Source: Rhodospirillaceae bacterium
GTDB taxonomy: Bacteria > Pseudomonadota > Alphaproteobacteria > MPNO01 > UBA2964
NCBI GenBank assembly: GCA_002720855.1
Contig: PBIN01000014.1
Coordinates: 124,001 to 188,000 of the forward strand
Length of the DNA stretch: 64,000 nt
Direction: 5' to 3'
Part shown: positions 54,598 to 63,974 of the stretch, piece after piece
How the letters are laid out: every line of letters starts with the position of its first letter
Position numbering within the stretch: position 1 is the stretch's first letter
Notes under the pieces: generated by a model
What the model was told of the DNA's origin: nothing
Databases searched by the model: none
What the model saw: only the letters and a program-made list of their open reading frames with translations
Position numbers and translations under genes: made by a program

Positions 54598-55496
54598 CCG
54601 AACTCAAACATTTTCTCGATCTTGATTTAATTGACGCAGTTGATCTCCGGCAGATGATCCAGCTCGGCGTGAATTTCAAAAACGGATCAGGCGAAAATGA
54701 GCCACTGGCCGGCAAGTCGTTGGCGATGATTTTTGAGAAACCGTCAACAAGAACGCGAGTGTCCTTTGAAGTTGGCATGAAGCAGCTCGGCGGCAAGACA
54801 ATCGTCCTAAATCACGATGATATGCAGATCGGACGGGGGGAAACGATTGCTGATACGGCGCGCGTTTTAAGTCGTTATGTCGACGCGATCATGTTGCGGA
54901 CCAATCATCCGGACAAATTGGAAGAGCTGGCACACCACGCAACTGTACCGGTGATCAATGCTCTAACGGATCGGTCGCACCCTTGCCAATTGATGGCAGA
55001 TGTCATGACTTTTGAGGAGCATCGAGGGTCTATTGCAGGCCGGAAAATTGCCTGGGTTGGCGACGGAAACAACATGGCCGTCACCTGGTTGCATGCCGCT
55101 ACCAAATTTAATTTCGAGCTTATTTTAGCCTGCCCTGAGGAGCTTTCCATTCCAAGGTCGGAAATTGATCGGGCTCTAGCCTCGGGAACGCAAGTAACCG
55201 AAACGACAGATCCCGCTGAGGCAGTATCAGGGGCTGATTGCGTCGTAACGGATACCTGGGTGTCGATGGGTGATCAACCAGGCGAACGGCGCCATCGTTT
55301 ATTGGAGCCCTATCGCGTGGATCAAGGGATTATGGAGAAAGCTTCGGCCGACGCTATTTTTATGCATTGCCTTCCTGCGCACCGGGGCGAAGAGGTTACT
55401 TCTGCAGTGCTGGAGGGCAAACAGTCTGTTGTGTGGGATGAAGCAGAAAACCGCTTGCATGCCCAGAAGGGTATTCTTGTTTGGTGTCTCGGGTGA
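54594..55496 (+). CDS. argF: Ornithine carbamoyltransferase
   Basis: ArgF makes citrulline from ornithine and carbamoyl phosphate. The carbamoyl-phosphate site is [12 protein letters not shown] (about residues 43-54), with [15 protein letters not shown] (about 136) and the ornithine-site [11 protein letters not shown] (about 261-271) all intact. Length is 300 residues. ATG 54594 overlaps the argD stop; the stop overlaps the hslO GTG as GTGA. Confidence 0.97.
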   Translation: MTELKHFLDLDLIDAVDLRQMIQLGVNFKNGSGENEPLAGKSLAMIFEKPSTRTRVSFEVGMKQLGGKTIVLNHDDMQIGRGETIADTARVLSRYVDAIMLRTNHPDKLEELAHHATVPVINALTDRSHPCQLMADVMTFEEHRGSIAGRKIAWVGDGNNMAVTWLHAATKFNFELILACPEELSIPRSEIDRALASGTQVTETTDPAEAVSGADCVVTDTWVSMGDQPGERRHRLLEPYRVDQGIMEKASADAIFMHCLPAHRGEEVTSAVLEGKQSVVWDEAENRLHAQKGILVWCLG

Positions 55497-56449
55497 CCGG
55501 GATGACCGCGCTCGACAATGTCCTTCAACCTTTCCAGCTTGAAAATCATGCAGCCCAGGGTCGGCTAGTTCGGCTTGGCGATTCACTTCATCAAGTACTG
55601 ACCGCCCATGAATACCCGTCAGAGGTAGCAAATTTGTTGGGCGAATTGCAGGTCATTGCCGCTCTGATGTCGGGCACCTTGAAGTTTGAAGGTGTTTTAT
55701 CAATTCAAATAAAAGGCGACGGTCCGGTAAGCATGTTGTTGGTCGACGTTACAACCGACGGCGATATGCGTGGATACGCCAAATTCGACTCTGAAAAATT
55801 GGAAAAAGTTCTTGAGGACGGTGCGGCTGGGCCGCAACAAAATGTTCCAAAGTTTCTAGGTACCGGTTACTTCGCTCTAACGGTTGATCAAGGCCCCGAT
55901 ACGCATCCGTATCAGGGTGTGGTTCAATTAGAAGGCGCGACGCTTGCCGAATGTGCACATTCATATTTGCGCCAATCGGCTCAACTTGATGCCGCCGTGA
56001 AAGTCGTTGTCTCCGAGATCGAAAATGCTTCGGCGCCAAATTGGCGCGGCGGCGGTATTATGGTGCAAAAATCGGCGTTCTCCGGCTTCCAACTCATCGA
56101 TGGAGAGGCAACAGACGCCGATTTTGAGGATGCCTGGCGGCGCGCGGTTATCTTCCTCGGCAGTTGTACAAATGAAGAGTTGCTTGAGGCGGATTTGCAC
56201 CCGCATCAATTATTATTCCGTTTGTTTTCCGAAGACGGTGTGCGGGTTTTTGACCCCTCGAGTTTTGCGATGAAATGCCGCTGCTCGGCCGATCGGGTCC
56301 GCAATGTACTGGTATCTTTTCCGCGCGAAGAGGTAGAGTCTATGAAGGTCGGCAACGATGTGGTTGTGACGTGTGAGTTTTGTAATGTCGATTACAGATT
56401 TGACGCAGATGGCATCGACACCATTTTTAAGGAAGTGGATGCCCTTTAA
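55493..56449 (+). CDS. hslO: Redox-regulated chaperone Hsp33
   Basis: Hsp33 is a holdase activated by oxidation and unfolding. The N-terminal chaperone domain starts with [24 protein letters not shown]; the C-terminal zinc switch has CRC (about residue 260) and CEFC (about 296), the conserved CxC and CxxC pairs that bind zinc when reduced. GTG 55493 overlaps the argF stop (GTGA); ATG at 55502 is an alternative start. It forms an operon with argD and argF, a common alphaproteobacterial arrangement. Confidence 0.95.
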   Translation: MTGMTALDNVLQPFQLENHAAQGRLVRLGDSLHQVLTAHEYPSEVANLLGELQVIAALMSGTLKFEGVLSIQIKGDGPVSMLLVDVTTDGDMRGYAKFDSEKLEKVLEDGAAGPQQNVPKFLGTGYFALTVDQGPDTHPYQGVVQLEGATLAECAHSYLRQSAQLDAAVKVVVSEIENASAPNWRGGGIMVQKSAFSGFQLIDGEATDADFEDAWRRAVIFLGSCTNEELLEADLHPHQLLFRLFSEDGVRVFDPSSFAMKCRCSADRVRNVLVSFPREEVESMKVGNDVVVTCEFCNVDYRFDADGIDTIFKEVDAL

Positions 56450-56485
56450 CAGGGTGTCGGACGAACTCAAGATCGGGGTTGTATC

Positions 56486-57073
56486 ATGAAGTATTTGAAA
56501 ATCCTGTGCATTACCTTTGTATCGACCGGACTACTGGCGGGTTGTGAGGCAACAGTTCAACCCAAACAATTTCCGGAGCTCAGATACACACATTTGCCGG
56601 CGATTTCATTGGCCGTCGGCAAGGTCGATGTCGTTCAAAAATATCAGTCCTCAACCCAAAAACCACATGTCGAATCGGAGTTTCCGGTTTTGCCGGCTAC
56701 CGCCGCGGGCAATTGGATACGGGACCGGATTTCCGCGGTGGGTGGACCCGATACAATTCGCGGAACGGTAACGAAGGCAAGTGTTGTGGAGGTACCGCTC
56801 AAACGCAGCTCGGGAATTCGCGGTGCTTTTACCAAAGATCAATCGGAGCGATATGACGCAACGCTTGCTGTGAAAATCGAGATATTCGACGCGAACGGAA
56901 AACTTCGCGGCACAGTTTCCTCCCAGGCGACAAGATCACAAACAGTATCGGAGGATATTTCTCTGGCAGACCGCGAGCAGGTCTGGTTCCGTATGACGGA
57001 AGCCATGATGAATGACCTCAACGGCTCACTGGAAAGACAAATTCGTGAGCATTTTCGCCAATGGCTGCGTTAG
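56486..57073 (+). CDS. Predicted lipoprotein of unknown function
   Basis: This 195-residue protein has a lipoprotein signal with lipobox LLAGC (Cys at residue 20). The mature part holds a mixed alpha/beta region; a basic N-terminal half (PVLPATAAGNWIRDRISAVGG) and strands VVEVPLKRSSGIRGAFTKDQSERYDATLAVKIEIFD follow, ending in an amphipathic helix (EQVWFRMTEAMMNDLNGSLERQIREHF). It resembles uncharacterised alphaproteobacterial lipoproteins. It overlaps the convergent trkH by four bases. Confidence 0.8.
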   Translation: MKYLKILCITFVSTGLLAGCEATVQPKQFPELRYTHLPAISLAVGKVDVVQKYQSSTQKPHVESEFPVLPATAAGNWIRDRISAVGGPDTIRGTVTKASVVEVPLKRSSGIRGAFTKDQSERYDATLAVKIEIFDANGKLRGTVSSQATRSQTVSEDISLADREQVWFRMTEAMMNDLNGSLERQIREHFRQWLR

Positions 57074-58518
57074 CGGCGCCAAAAGGACGGGACAAAGAGA
57101 ATAAGAATAGTAAAGAGTTCCAGCCGTCCCAAAATCATTCCCGCTGATAATACCCATTTGGCGGCATCGGAAAGAGAAGAAAAGTTTCCAGATGGCCCAA
57201 TAATGGGCCCCATTGCCGGTCCAACATTGCAGATAGCCGTTGCTGCTCCGGTAATTGCCGTCATGTAATCCAGCCCGAGTGCCCCCAAAGCCAGCGCAAT
57301 GACGGCAAAAGTTCCGATGAACAGGAAAAAGAAATTCATCACGGATTGGACAACGTCATCATCAATTGGCCGATGATTGTAGTGGGGCACGAAGATTCCG
57401 TGCGGTTGCAACAATCGTTGAAACTGTGAATGAACCGTCGCGAACAGGACCTGGAATCTGAATATCTTGATCCCGCACGCCGTAGAGCCAGCGCATCCGC
57501 CAACAAACATCAGTATAAATAAGACAACGATCGGGAAGGCGCCCCAACTTTGGTAATCCGCGGATGTGTATCCGGTCCCTGTCATAATCGAAACTGTATT
57601 GAACGCGCCAGTGACGGCTGCACTATCGAATGACATGTCGCGGGATGCCCAGAGCCACCAAATCACCGCACCCGACGCTATCGCCGCAATTGCTATAAAA
57701 CAGCGAACTTGCGGGTCCCGTACCAATGCGAATGACCCTTCACGTATCATGCGCAAATAAAGAAGGAATGGCATGGCGCCAACCAGCATGCCGATCGTAA
57801 TGAAAATTTCGATGGGAGCACTATTCCAGGCGCCCACAGATTGATCGGAGGAGGAATAACCGCCAGTGGCAATCGTCGTCATGGCGTGAATTATTGCCGG
57901 GAAGCGATCCATATCCAGTAACCAGAGACCAATGGACCAAATCGCTGTGAGACCGATATAGACGACTGTAATCCAGGCAGCAATCTGACCGGCACGTGGC
58001 AGAGCTTTTTCCTGCGTTTCAAATGCCTCAACTTTGAATAGCTGCATGCCACCAACCCGAAGCATGGGCAAAACCGCGATGGCCATGACAATAATTCCAA
58101 TACCACCAAGCCACTGCAGTAGCGCACGCCACAGCAATATGCCCTTGGGCGCCTGATCCAGTCCGGTCATAACGGTTGAGCCGGTTGTCGTGATGCCGGA
58201 CATCGCTTCGAAAAAGGCATCGGTGTAACTGAGCTTCACCTCCGAAAAGACAAATGGCAGCGCTGCAAACATTGTGATCGATAGCCAGCTTGCCGCCGTC
58301 AGAACAAAGGCCTGACGTATTGAAAGTTTTCGTATCGGTGCTTGATTGGTTAGAACTAGGACACCGCCGACAAAGAGCGTAAGCGTGCCCGCACCGGCAA
58401 AAATTTGCCAATCAGGATGTCCATTGACGAGGTCAACCGCAAATGGTGCCAGCATCGCTACTGCGATGGTGGTCAACAGAATACCGATGACGAAAAGTGC
58501 GGGTCTAAAATCGATCAT
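57070..58518 (-). CDS. trkH: Trk-type potassium uptake membrane subunit TrkH
   Basis: This is the K+-translocating subunit of the Trk system, with 482 residues and four pore-loop repeats. Each keeps the selectivity glycine: SGITTTGSTV (about residue 111), MTTIATGGYSSS (about 219), SIMTGTGYTSAD (about 313) and TAICNVGPAMGP (about 433). TrkA, the regulatory NAD-binding partner, is not in the window. It follows folE by 33 bases on the same strand. Confidence 0.95.
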   Translation of the reverse strand: MIDFRPALFVIGILLTTIAVAMLAPFAVDLVNGHPDWQIFAGAGTLTLFVGGVLVLTNQAPIRKLSIRQAFVLTAASWLSITMFAALPFVFSEVKLSYTDAFFEAMSGITTTGSTVMTGLDQAPKGILLWRALLQWLGGIGIIVMAIAVLPMLRVGGMQLFKVEAFETQEKALPRAGQIAAWITVVYIGLTAIWSIGLWLLDMDRFPAIIHAMTTIATGGYSSSDQSVGAWNSAPIEIFITIGMLVGAMPFLLYLRMIREGSFALVRDPQVRCFIAIAAIASGAVIWWLWASRDMSFDSAAVTGAFNTVSIMTGTGYTSADYQSWGAFPIVVLFILMFVGGCAGSTACGIKIFRFQVLFATVHSQFQRLLQPHGIFVPHYNHRPIDDDVVQSVMNFFFLFIGTFAVIALALGALGLDYMTAITGAATAICNVGPAMGPIIGPSGNFSSLSDAAKWVLSAGMILGRLELFTILILFVPSFWRR

Positions 58519-58551
58519 AGTGGGGTACCCCCACGATTGTGTCGTTCTTGA

Positions 58552-59193
58552 CTAATCTATGTGACCGGCGCCGGATGTCGGATTGCCGATGGCCGCCAAA
58601 AACTCACGGCGCGTCGAGGAATGTTCCCTAAAAGCACCAATCATCTGACTTGTGACCATTGTAAGCCCTGATTTGTGGATGCCACGCGTCGTCATGCACC
58701 CGTGCGAGGCTTCAATGACAACGCCAACACCTTTGGGCTGTAGGACGTTATTGAGAGTGTTAGCAATCTGCGCCGTCATCTTTTCCTGAATTTGTAGACG
58801 TTTGCCATAGGCATCTACCAGCCGTGCCAGTTTGCTTATACCAACAACGCGCCGGTCGGGCAGATATGCAACGTGCGCTTTCCCGATGATTGGCGCCAAA
58901 TGATGTTCGCAATGCGATTCAAAACGGACATTGCGGAGGACGACCATCTCGTCATAGCCCTCAACTTCTTCAAATGTCCGCGCGAGAATTTCTTCCGGAT
59001 TGACTTCATAACCCGAGAACCATTCGCCATACGCTTTTGCCACACGGCTTGGCGTATCGAGCAGTCCCTCGCGAGCAGGGTTATCGCCAGCCCAGCGCAA
59101 TAATGTGCGAACCGCTTCCTCAGCCTCTTCCTGTGTTGGCCGGTTGACCACCTCAACGGGGGTACTGCGCAAAGCGCTTTTTACAAATGCCAC
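58552..59193 (-). CDS. folE: GTP cyclohydrolase I
   Basis: FolE converts GTP to dihydroneopterin triphosphate, the first step of folate synthesis. The zinc ligands are visible in [21 protein letters not shown] (Cys, His) and in [12 protein letters not shown] (second Cys), with [11 protein letters not shown] between them. Length is 213 residues. GTG is the start (59191-59193), giving the usual N-terminus. The enzyme supplies folate that also supports the formyl donor used by Fmt. Confidence 0.96.
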   Translation of the reverse strand: MAFVKSALRSTPVEVVNRPTQEEAEEAVRTLLRWAGDNPAREGLLDTPSRVAKAYGEWFSGYEVNPEEILARTFEEVEGYDEMVVLRNVRFESHCEHHLAPIIGKAHVAYLPDRRVVGISKLARLVDAYGKRLQIQEKMTAQIANTLNNVLQPKGVGVVIEASHGCMTTRGIHKSGLTMVTSQMIGAFREHSSTRREFLAAIGNPTSGAGHID

Positions 59194-59244
59194 GATATGG
59201 GTCCTTCCTGTTTAATCCCTGTTGTCCAGCTCATAGGCCGATAT

Positions 59245-59637
59245 TTAATTGAGTTGCCTCGCCTGATACGGGCTATCGAGCGAAAATGCAGGTATATCGA
59301 TGTCAAACCTTTCACCGGTATTGGTTTCCATCTCATAGGAACCAAACATTATACCGGAAGGCGTCGCCAGTGGCGTGCCGCTGGTATACTCAAAGGCTTC
59401 TCCTGGCTTAAGGGTTGGTTGCTCGCCGACAACCCCTTCGCCTTTCACCTCTTGCAACTGGCCACGCGCGTCCGTAATCCGCCAATGCCGGTTCAATAAC
59501 TGCACGGGTTCCATGCCGTCATTTTCGATCTTTACCTGATAGGCCCAAACGTAATGATCTTCATCGGGCGCCGACTGATCGTCTAAAAACACCGGTTCTA
59601 CGGTAACGCGAATGCTGCGCGTCGTTGCTTCATACAT
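59245..59637 (-). CDS. apaG: ApaG domain protein
   Basis: This is a 130-residue protein of the ApaG family, an immunoglobulin-like beta-sandwich of uncertain function once linked to cobalt and magnesium tolerance. The typical patterns are VWAYQVKIENDG, QLLNRHWRITDARG, VVGEQPTLKPGEAFEYTSG and GIMFGSYEM. It lies 51 bases upstream of folE on the same strand. Confidence 0.96.
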   Translation of the reverse strand: MYEATTRSIRVTVEPVFLDDQSAPDEDHYVWAYQVKIENDGMEPVQLLNRHWRITDARGQLQEVKGEGVVGEQPTLKPGEAFEYTSGTPLATPSGIMFGSYEMETNTGERFDIDIPAFSLDSPYQARQLN

Positions 59638-59753
59638 CTCCAGTCTCCGAGCGGTAAGACTGATTATACCGCTGGTTCAACTCAAATCCGGGCACACTCT
59701 ATATCCTAATGTCCTGACTTCAACCCGTATTACGATTGATTACGAAACGCCGC

Positions 59754-60947
59754 TTACACCTTTGCCAGCGCCTGGGCAATATCTTCTTTTAGGTCTTCCA
59801 CATCCTCCAGGCCAATTGAAAGCCGTACAAAACCGTCAGTAATGCCTAGTTGTGCACGCTCTTCCTCGGAAATTCTCTGGTGCGTGGTCGTCGCAGGGTG
59901 CGTCGTCAAACTCTTCGCATCACCAAGATTGTTGGAAATATCCACAAGCTGCAAGGCATTCATGAAACGGAAGGCGTTTTCCTTGTTGCCATCGAGATCG
60001 AGACAAACAACCGTACCGAAGTCGGACATTTGCGCCTTGGCGAGCTCGTGCTGTGGATGCGATTTCAGGCCCGGATATAAGACTCTCGTCGGCTTGGATT
60101 CTTCTGTCAGGAAGGAAGCAATTTCCGATGCATTGCGGCAGTGTTTTTCGACGCGCATCTCCAGAGTTTCCAATGCCTTTAGCAGGACCCAGGCATTGAA
60201 CGGGCTCATTGATGGGCCCGTGTGACGATAGAAGGGGTTCAATTTTTCGTTGACCCATTCTTCTGTTCCCAAAATGGCGCCACCCATGGTCCGGCCATGG
60301 CCGTCGATATGTTTCGTGGTCGAATATACAACGATATCGGCGCCCAGCTCCAAGGGGTGTTGCAATACCGGAGTAGCAAAAACATTGTCGACGATGACAA
60401 TTGCGCCAGCATTGTGAGCTAACCTGCAGACAGCCTGAACATCAATTATTTCCAATCCTGGGTTCGATGGCGTTTCGAAAAACATCGCTTTGGTCGGTTT
60501 ACTGAGCGCTTTTTCCCACTGGTCGAGATCTGCGCCATCGACAATCGTGGTCTCAACACCATAGCGCGGCAGAATTTCTGTCAGAACAAACTGGCAGGAG
60601 CCAAACAGGGCCCGCGACCCAACCACGTGATCTCCTGCACTGACATGGCAGGCCAACGCGGCGAACACGGCCGCCATTCCACTTGCTGTCGCGCGGCACG
60701 CTTCGGCACCTTCCAACAAACACATTCTATCCTGAAACATTTCATTGGTCGGATTGCCGTAGCGGGAATAGATAAACCGCTCGACCTCGTTTTTAAATGC
60801 TGCTTCCGCATCTTCCGCTCTTTCATATACGAATCCAGAGGTCATAAAGATCGCCTCATCGGTTTCGTCGAAGTGCGTGCGCTTTGTTCCGCCCCGAACG
60901 AGCTGGGTTTGCGGGCGCCAGTTTTTTTCCGTTTGTTCTATCGTCAT
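59754..60947 (-). CDS. metZ: O-succinylhomoserine sulfhydrylase
   Basis: MetZ is a PLP enzyme making homocysteine directly from O-succinylhomoserine and sulfide. The PLP lysine lies in VYSTTKHIDGHGRTMGG (about residue 209), with TASGMAAVFAAL, ETPSNPGLEIID and RLSIGLEDVEDL also intact. The length of 397 fits. ATG 60947 has GGAG six bases upstream; the frame extends a further seven codons. Transcription is probably controlled by the SAM-II riboswitch and terminator upstream, consistent with methionine/SAM feedback. Confidence 0.95.
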   Translation of the reverse strand: MTIEQTEKNWRPQTQLVRGGTKRTHFDETDEAIFMTSGFVYERAEDAEAAFKNEVERFIYSRYGNPTNEMFQDRMCLLEGAEACRATASGMAAVFAALACHVSAGDHVVGSRALFGSCQFVLTEILPRYGVETTIVDGADLDQWEKALSKPTKAMFFETPSNPGLEIIDVQAVCRLAHNAGAIVIVDNVFATPVLQHPLELGADIVVYSTTKHIDGHGRTMGGAILGTEEWVNEKLNPFYRHTGPSMSPFNAWVLLKALETLEMRVEKHCRNASEIASFLTEESKPTRVLYPGLKSHPQHELAKAQMSDFGTVVCLDLDGNKENAFRFMNALQLVDISNNLGDAKSLTTHPATTTHQRISEEERAQLGITDGFVRLSIGLEDVEDLKEDIAQALAKV

Positions 60948-61001
60948 CTCAGTCTCCTCACGGCGCATTCATTCTGGCTGCCGCCGCGTGAATGCCCAAA
61001 T

Positions 61002-61028
61002 AAAAAACCCCGACCGATTGGGTCAGGG
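61002..61028 (-). terminator. Riboswitch-controlled terminator of metZ
   Basis: On the minus strand CCCTGACC (61028-61021) pairs with GGTCGGGG (61015-61008) around a five-base loop, followed by six T (61007-61002). It lies between the SAM-II aptamer and the metZ start, so its formation would stop transcription before metZ. Confidence 0.88.
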
Positions 61029-61038
61029 CTATGACGGG

Positions 61039-61100
61039 CTCCGACCTTTTAGCGGTTTATTTAACGTGGTCGCAAGCCAGTCGGGCTCAAATCACCACAA
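61039..61100 (-). promoter_or_regulatory. SAM-II (metA-type) riboswitch aptamer
   Basis: The minus-strand RNA has the SAM-II arrangement: stem P1 GTGGT (61098-61094) with ACCAC, the conserved GATTTG, the TTGC segment, GTTAAA and GCTAAAAGG. Pseudoknot strand CCGAC (about 61084-61080) can pair with GTCGG (about 61045-61041). SAM-II aptamers in alphaproteobacteria sit before methionine genes such as metA and metZ, and here it precedes metZ. The promoter immediately upstream puts the transcript start within a few bases of P1. Confidence 0.88.
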
Positions 61101-61105
61101 GCGCG

Positions 61106-61134
61106 TTACTACTCCTGTGACGACAGGGCGTCAA
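61106..61134 (-). promoter_or_regulatory. Promoter of the metZ riboswitch transcript
   Basis: On the minus strand TTGACG (61134-61129) is followed after 17 bases by TAGTAA (61111-61106). The predicted start near 61099 coincides with P1 of the SAM-II aptamer. The spacer carries an inverted repeat, CCTGT-N4-ACAGG (61114-61127), which could be a protein operator. Confidence 0.6.
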
Positions 61135-61253
61135 GCGAATTGATCAACCGATTCTATCGGGAATGTGAAGACAGTAATGGAATCTGTCGCTGGAATTCTG
61201 TAAGCAAATAAATAGATAACCAATCAAACTTAAACCGGCGTGGGGAAAAGCGG

Positions 61254-62699
61254 GTGTCCAGCGAGAATTTACTGATTATTGCACCATGGGCGGTGTTGAT
61301 TATTTACTGCGGTATCGTTTGGCTTTGTAGCCCGCGCGGCGTGTCGGCAAGCCAGTTTTTTAAAGGAAGCGGAGATAGCGGCGCATCACCGGCACTCTGG
61401 GTTCTCGTCTTTAGCGCAGCCATATCGTGGATCTTTGCAAAGTCGATCGCCAACGCCGCCAACCTGGGGCAGGCCTTCGGTATTACCGGCAGCATTGGAT
61501 ATGCGACATATTATCTGAGTTTCGTGGTTGCTGCGGTGGCGATTTATTACATCCGCGTAAAGGGTGGCTTTGGCTCGCTGGCGAGTTTTCTGATTGGTAA
61601 ATATGGTGCGCTCTGCGCGCGGCTGTTCCTGATCGCCATAGGCATTCGTCTCTTTAACGAGGTGTGGTCTAACACCAAGGTGGCGGCGATGTATTTCGGC
61701 GAAGAAGGCAGCGGCGCATACTGGGTCGCTGCCATCGCAGTGACAGTCTTTACGATGTTCTACGCGTGGCGGGGTGGGTTGCGCAGTTCGCTTCTGACCG
61801 ACGCCGGTCAGATGTTGTTGGCTGCAGTACTGCTCGTCGTCATACTAATCGCAGTTTTCCCACCACTTATGGAACGTGGCTTGCCCGAAGTGCCCGATAC
61901 GGTGCATTGGGCCGGTGTTACCTTTATCGCTCTCGCTGCGGTACAGGTGCTGAGTTATCCGTTCCACGACCCGGTTCTCACGGATCGCGGCTTTCTCACC
62001 AAACCCGGCGTCATGGTCAAAGGATTCCTACTCGCTGGTTTGCTGAGCGGCATCTTTATATTGATGTTCAGTGCGGTTGGGCTTTTTGCTCGCGCCGAAG
62101 GATTGGAAGGCACCTCCACCGTCGCTGTTCCGATGGCCTTTGGTTTGCCGCTTCTTCTCGTGTTCAACGCCATTATGCTTACAAGCGCTGGCTCCACTCT
62201 CGATTCAACTTTTGCCAGTACAGCGAAACTGGCAGCAATTGACTGGCCCGACCGCCGTAGTGAGCCTGAGGCAGGCGAACGCTCGCTTGGACGTTGGGCG
62301 ATGATAACGATTGCCCTGTTTGGCAATTTACCGCTTTTGACCATCTATATGGGAGACGGGATCGGCCCCGCAATCATTGCGGCAACAACGATCAGCGGCA
62401 CCATGGTGATGGGGCTGGCGCCAATCTTCCTGCTTTCCTTCCTGCCGTCGGCCGGACCGGCGAGCTTCCATATGGCTTTCTGGCCGGGGCTTTTATTCGG
62501 TGTATTGATTACCGTGGAAAGCGCTACCGGTATGCAGATATTCCCGAGCTGGATTGATGTTGGCAGCGGCAAATATGCCGATGACCTCGGCGTCAACATT
62601 TATGGCTTGCTGATCTGCACAACGGGCTACATTCTGGGAGCGTTGATTTTTGGACGCCGAACATCGATGGCCACGGGCGGTTCCGCTACCGACGCTTAA
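61254..62699 (+). CDS. Sodium:solute symporter (SSS) family protein
   Basis: This 481-residue inner-membrane protein has about thirteen helices and belongs to the SSS family. Typical elements are the GxxWF-like ISWIFAKSIANAANLGQ near residue 55, GKYGALCARLFLIAIG, YAWRGGLRSSLLTDAGQ (the family TD-Q motif) and TSAGSTLDSTFASTAKL, which matches the sodium-site Ser/Thr cluster of this family. The imported solute is unknown. The GTG start has GGGGA eight bases upstream. It is divergent from metZ and overlaps the convergent ctaA by four bases. Confidence 0.9.
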   Translation: MSSENLLIIAPWAVLIIYCGIVWLCSPRGVSASQFFKGSGDSGASPALWVLVFSAAISWIFAKSIANAANLGQAFGITGSIGYATYYLSFVVAAVAIYYIRVKGGFGSLASFLIGKYGALCARLFLIAIGIRLFNEVWSNTKVAAMYFGEEGSGAYWVAAIAVTVFTMFYAWRGGLRSSLLTDAGQMLLAAVLLVVILIAVFPPLMERGLPEVPDTVHWAGVTFIALAAVQVLSYPFHDPVLTDRGFLTKPGVMVKGFLLAGLLSGIFILMFSAVGLFARAEGLEGTSTVAVPMAFGLPLLLVFNAIMLTSAGSTLDSTFASTAKLAAIDWPDRRSEPEAGERSLGRWAMITIALFGNLPLLTIYMGDGIGPAIIAATTISGTMVMGLAPIFLLSFLPSAGPASFHMAFWPGLLFGVLITVESATGMQIFPSWIDVGSGKYADDLGVNIYGLLICTTGYILGALIFGRRTSMATGGSATDA

Positions 62700-63829
62700 T
62701 CACCCAGCTGATATTTTAGCCAGATCGTGGCGGTGATAAGGACCAGCGCGCCAAACTGGTGGAGCATACCAAGCGCCAACGCGACTTCGGAAAGCAGTGT
62801 CGCGATGCCGAGACCGACCTGAAACAGGGCGAGCAGGGTAACGATACCGATTGCCCGCTGTGCCGCATTTCCGGTCTCAGGGCGTCTTGTCGTGAACCAA
62901 TATACGATGATCAGCGCAGCTGTACCGATTGCCAGAACCCGGTGGGTAAACTGAACGGTCGCGGTATTTTCAAAGAAATTGATCCACCACGGCGACATGT
63001 CTAACAAACCCTGGGGAACTACTTGCCCGTCCATTAGCGGGAATGTGTTATAGGCTCGCCCCGCATCCAGGCCGGCAACGAAGGCGCCCCAAATTACGGT
63101 GAACGCCGCGCAATAGAGAACAAGAACCGATCCTGACCGGGTCCATCCGCCTCCGGATTTTTGTGGCCGCGTTGTCAGGCAGGAGAGAGCGTACCAGAAA
63201 AGCAAACCGAAAATGACAAGCGCGAGGCCGAGATGAGCGGCGAGACGGTATTGGCTTACCGCAGGCTCATTGACCAGCCCGCTTTTGACCATATACCAGC
63301 CGAGCAGCCCCTGTGCCCCACCCAGCAGGAACAACACGCCAAACCGCCATGTGAGCGCTACCGGTATCATGCGCTTCATGACGAACCACAAGTAGGGCAG
63401 TAGAAATACGATTCCGATGAGCCGTCCCCACAGCCGGTGCAGATATTCCAGCCAGTAAATCGATTTGAAATCACTGACCGTCATCCAGAAATTTACCTTG
63501 GTGAATTCGGGGCTTTGTTTGTAAGCCGCAAACAGTGCCTGCCATTCAGCGTCGTTGAGCGGCGGCAATATACCCGTAACCGGCCGCCAATTGACAATCG
63601 ATAACCCGCTTTCGGTGAGACGTGTCGCGCCACCCAATAAAATCATCGCCGCGACCATGACGCAGCAGGCCAACAGCCAATACCCCACGATGGGAGCGAT
63701 TTGCTGGCCATAAGGCGGGGAAATCTCGGATTCAGGCGTCGAAATAATGTGTCTCGGTATTGTCAGGAACCAGTCGGTCTTCAATAGGCCACGAAACCGC
63801 GCCAAAGCAAGAAAAACCGCGTGTTTCAA
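62696..63829 (-). CDS. ctaA: Heme A synthase
   Basis: CtaA oxidises the C8 methyl of heme O to make heme A for cytochrome oxidase. The protein has eight helices and the four expected histidines: EYLHRLWGR and QFTHRVLAIG (the HR pairs) with AHLG and HQFGAL in between and after. GGATRLTESGLSIVNWRPVTG (split) at the N-terminal side is a family signature. No ATG begins the frame: the upstream end is a TTG at 63829 without a clear ribosome-binding site, and the usual N-terminus STPESEISPP lies 30 codons in, behind ATT. The true start is therefore unsure. Confidence 0.92.
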   Translation of the reverse strand: MKHAVFLALARFRGLLKTDWFLTIPRHIISTPESEISPPYGQQIAPIVGYWLLACCVMVAAMILLGGATRLTESGLSIVNWRPVTGILPPLNDAEWQALFAAYKQSPEFTKVNFWMTVSDFKSIYWLEYLHRLWGRLIGIVFLLPYLWFVMKRMIPVALTWRFGVLFLLGGAQGLLGWYMVKSGLVNEPAVSQYRLAAHLGLALVIFGLLFWYALSCLTTRPQKSGGGWTRSGSVLVLYCAAFTVIWGAFVAGLDAGRAYNTFPLMDGQVVPQGLLDMSPWWINFFENTATVQFTHRVLAIGTAALIIVYWFTTRRPETGNAAQRAIGIVTLLALFQVGLGIATLLSEVALALGMLHQFGALVLITATIWLKYQLGD

Positions 63830-63868
63830 ATTGCCGCAAATATTTCGGAAAAATCTATATGGCTGTTC

Positions 63869-63897
63869 TTGACACTTGCCGGGTGGAAGACTATATG
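63869..63897 (+). promoter_or_regulatory. Promoter of groES-groEL
   Basis: TTGACA (63869-63874) is followed after exactly 17 bases by TATATG (63892-63897), so the -35 is perfect and the -10 near-consensus. It lies directly before the CIRCE operator, as in other heat-shock operons repressed by HrcA. Confidence 0.85.
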
Positions 63898-63898
63898 T

Positions 63899-63925
63899 CT
63901 GGCACTCGCGAGGGGAGAGTGCTAG
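63899..63925 (+). promoter_or_regulatory. CIRCE operator (HrcA-binding site)
   Basis: CTGGCACTC, nine spacer bases, then GAGTGCTAG matches the CIRCE consensus TTAGCACTC-N9-GAGTGCTAA except at the outer bases. It overlaps the expected transcription start of groES. HrcA binding here would repress the operon at normal temperature. Confidence 0.93.
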
Positions 63926-63974
63926 TAAATTACAGAAACCCCCTATATTTCAACGACTAACAAGGAACGTGCAA

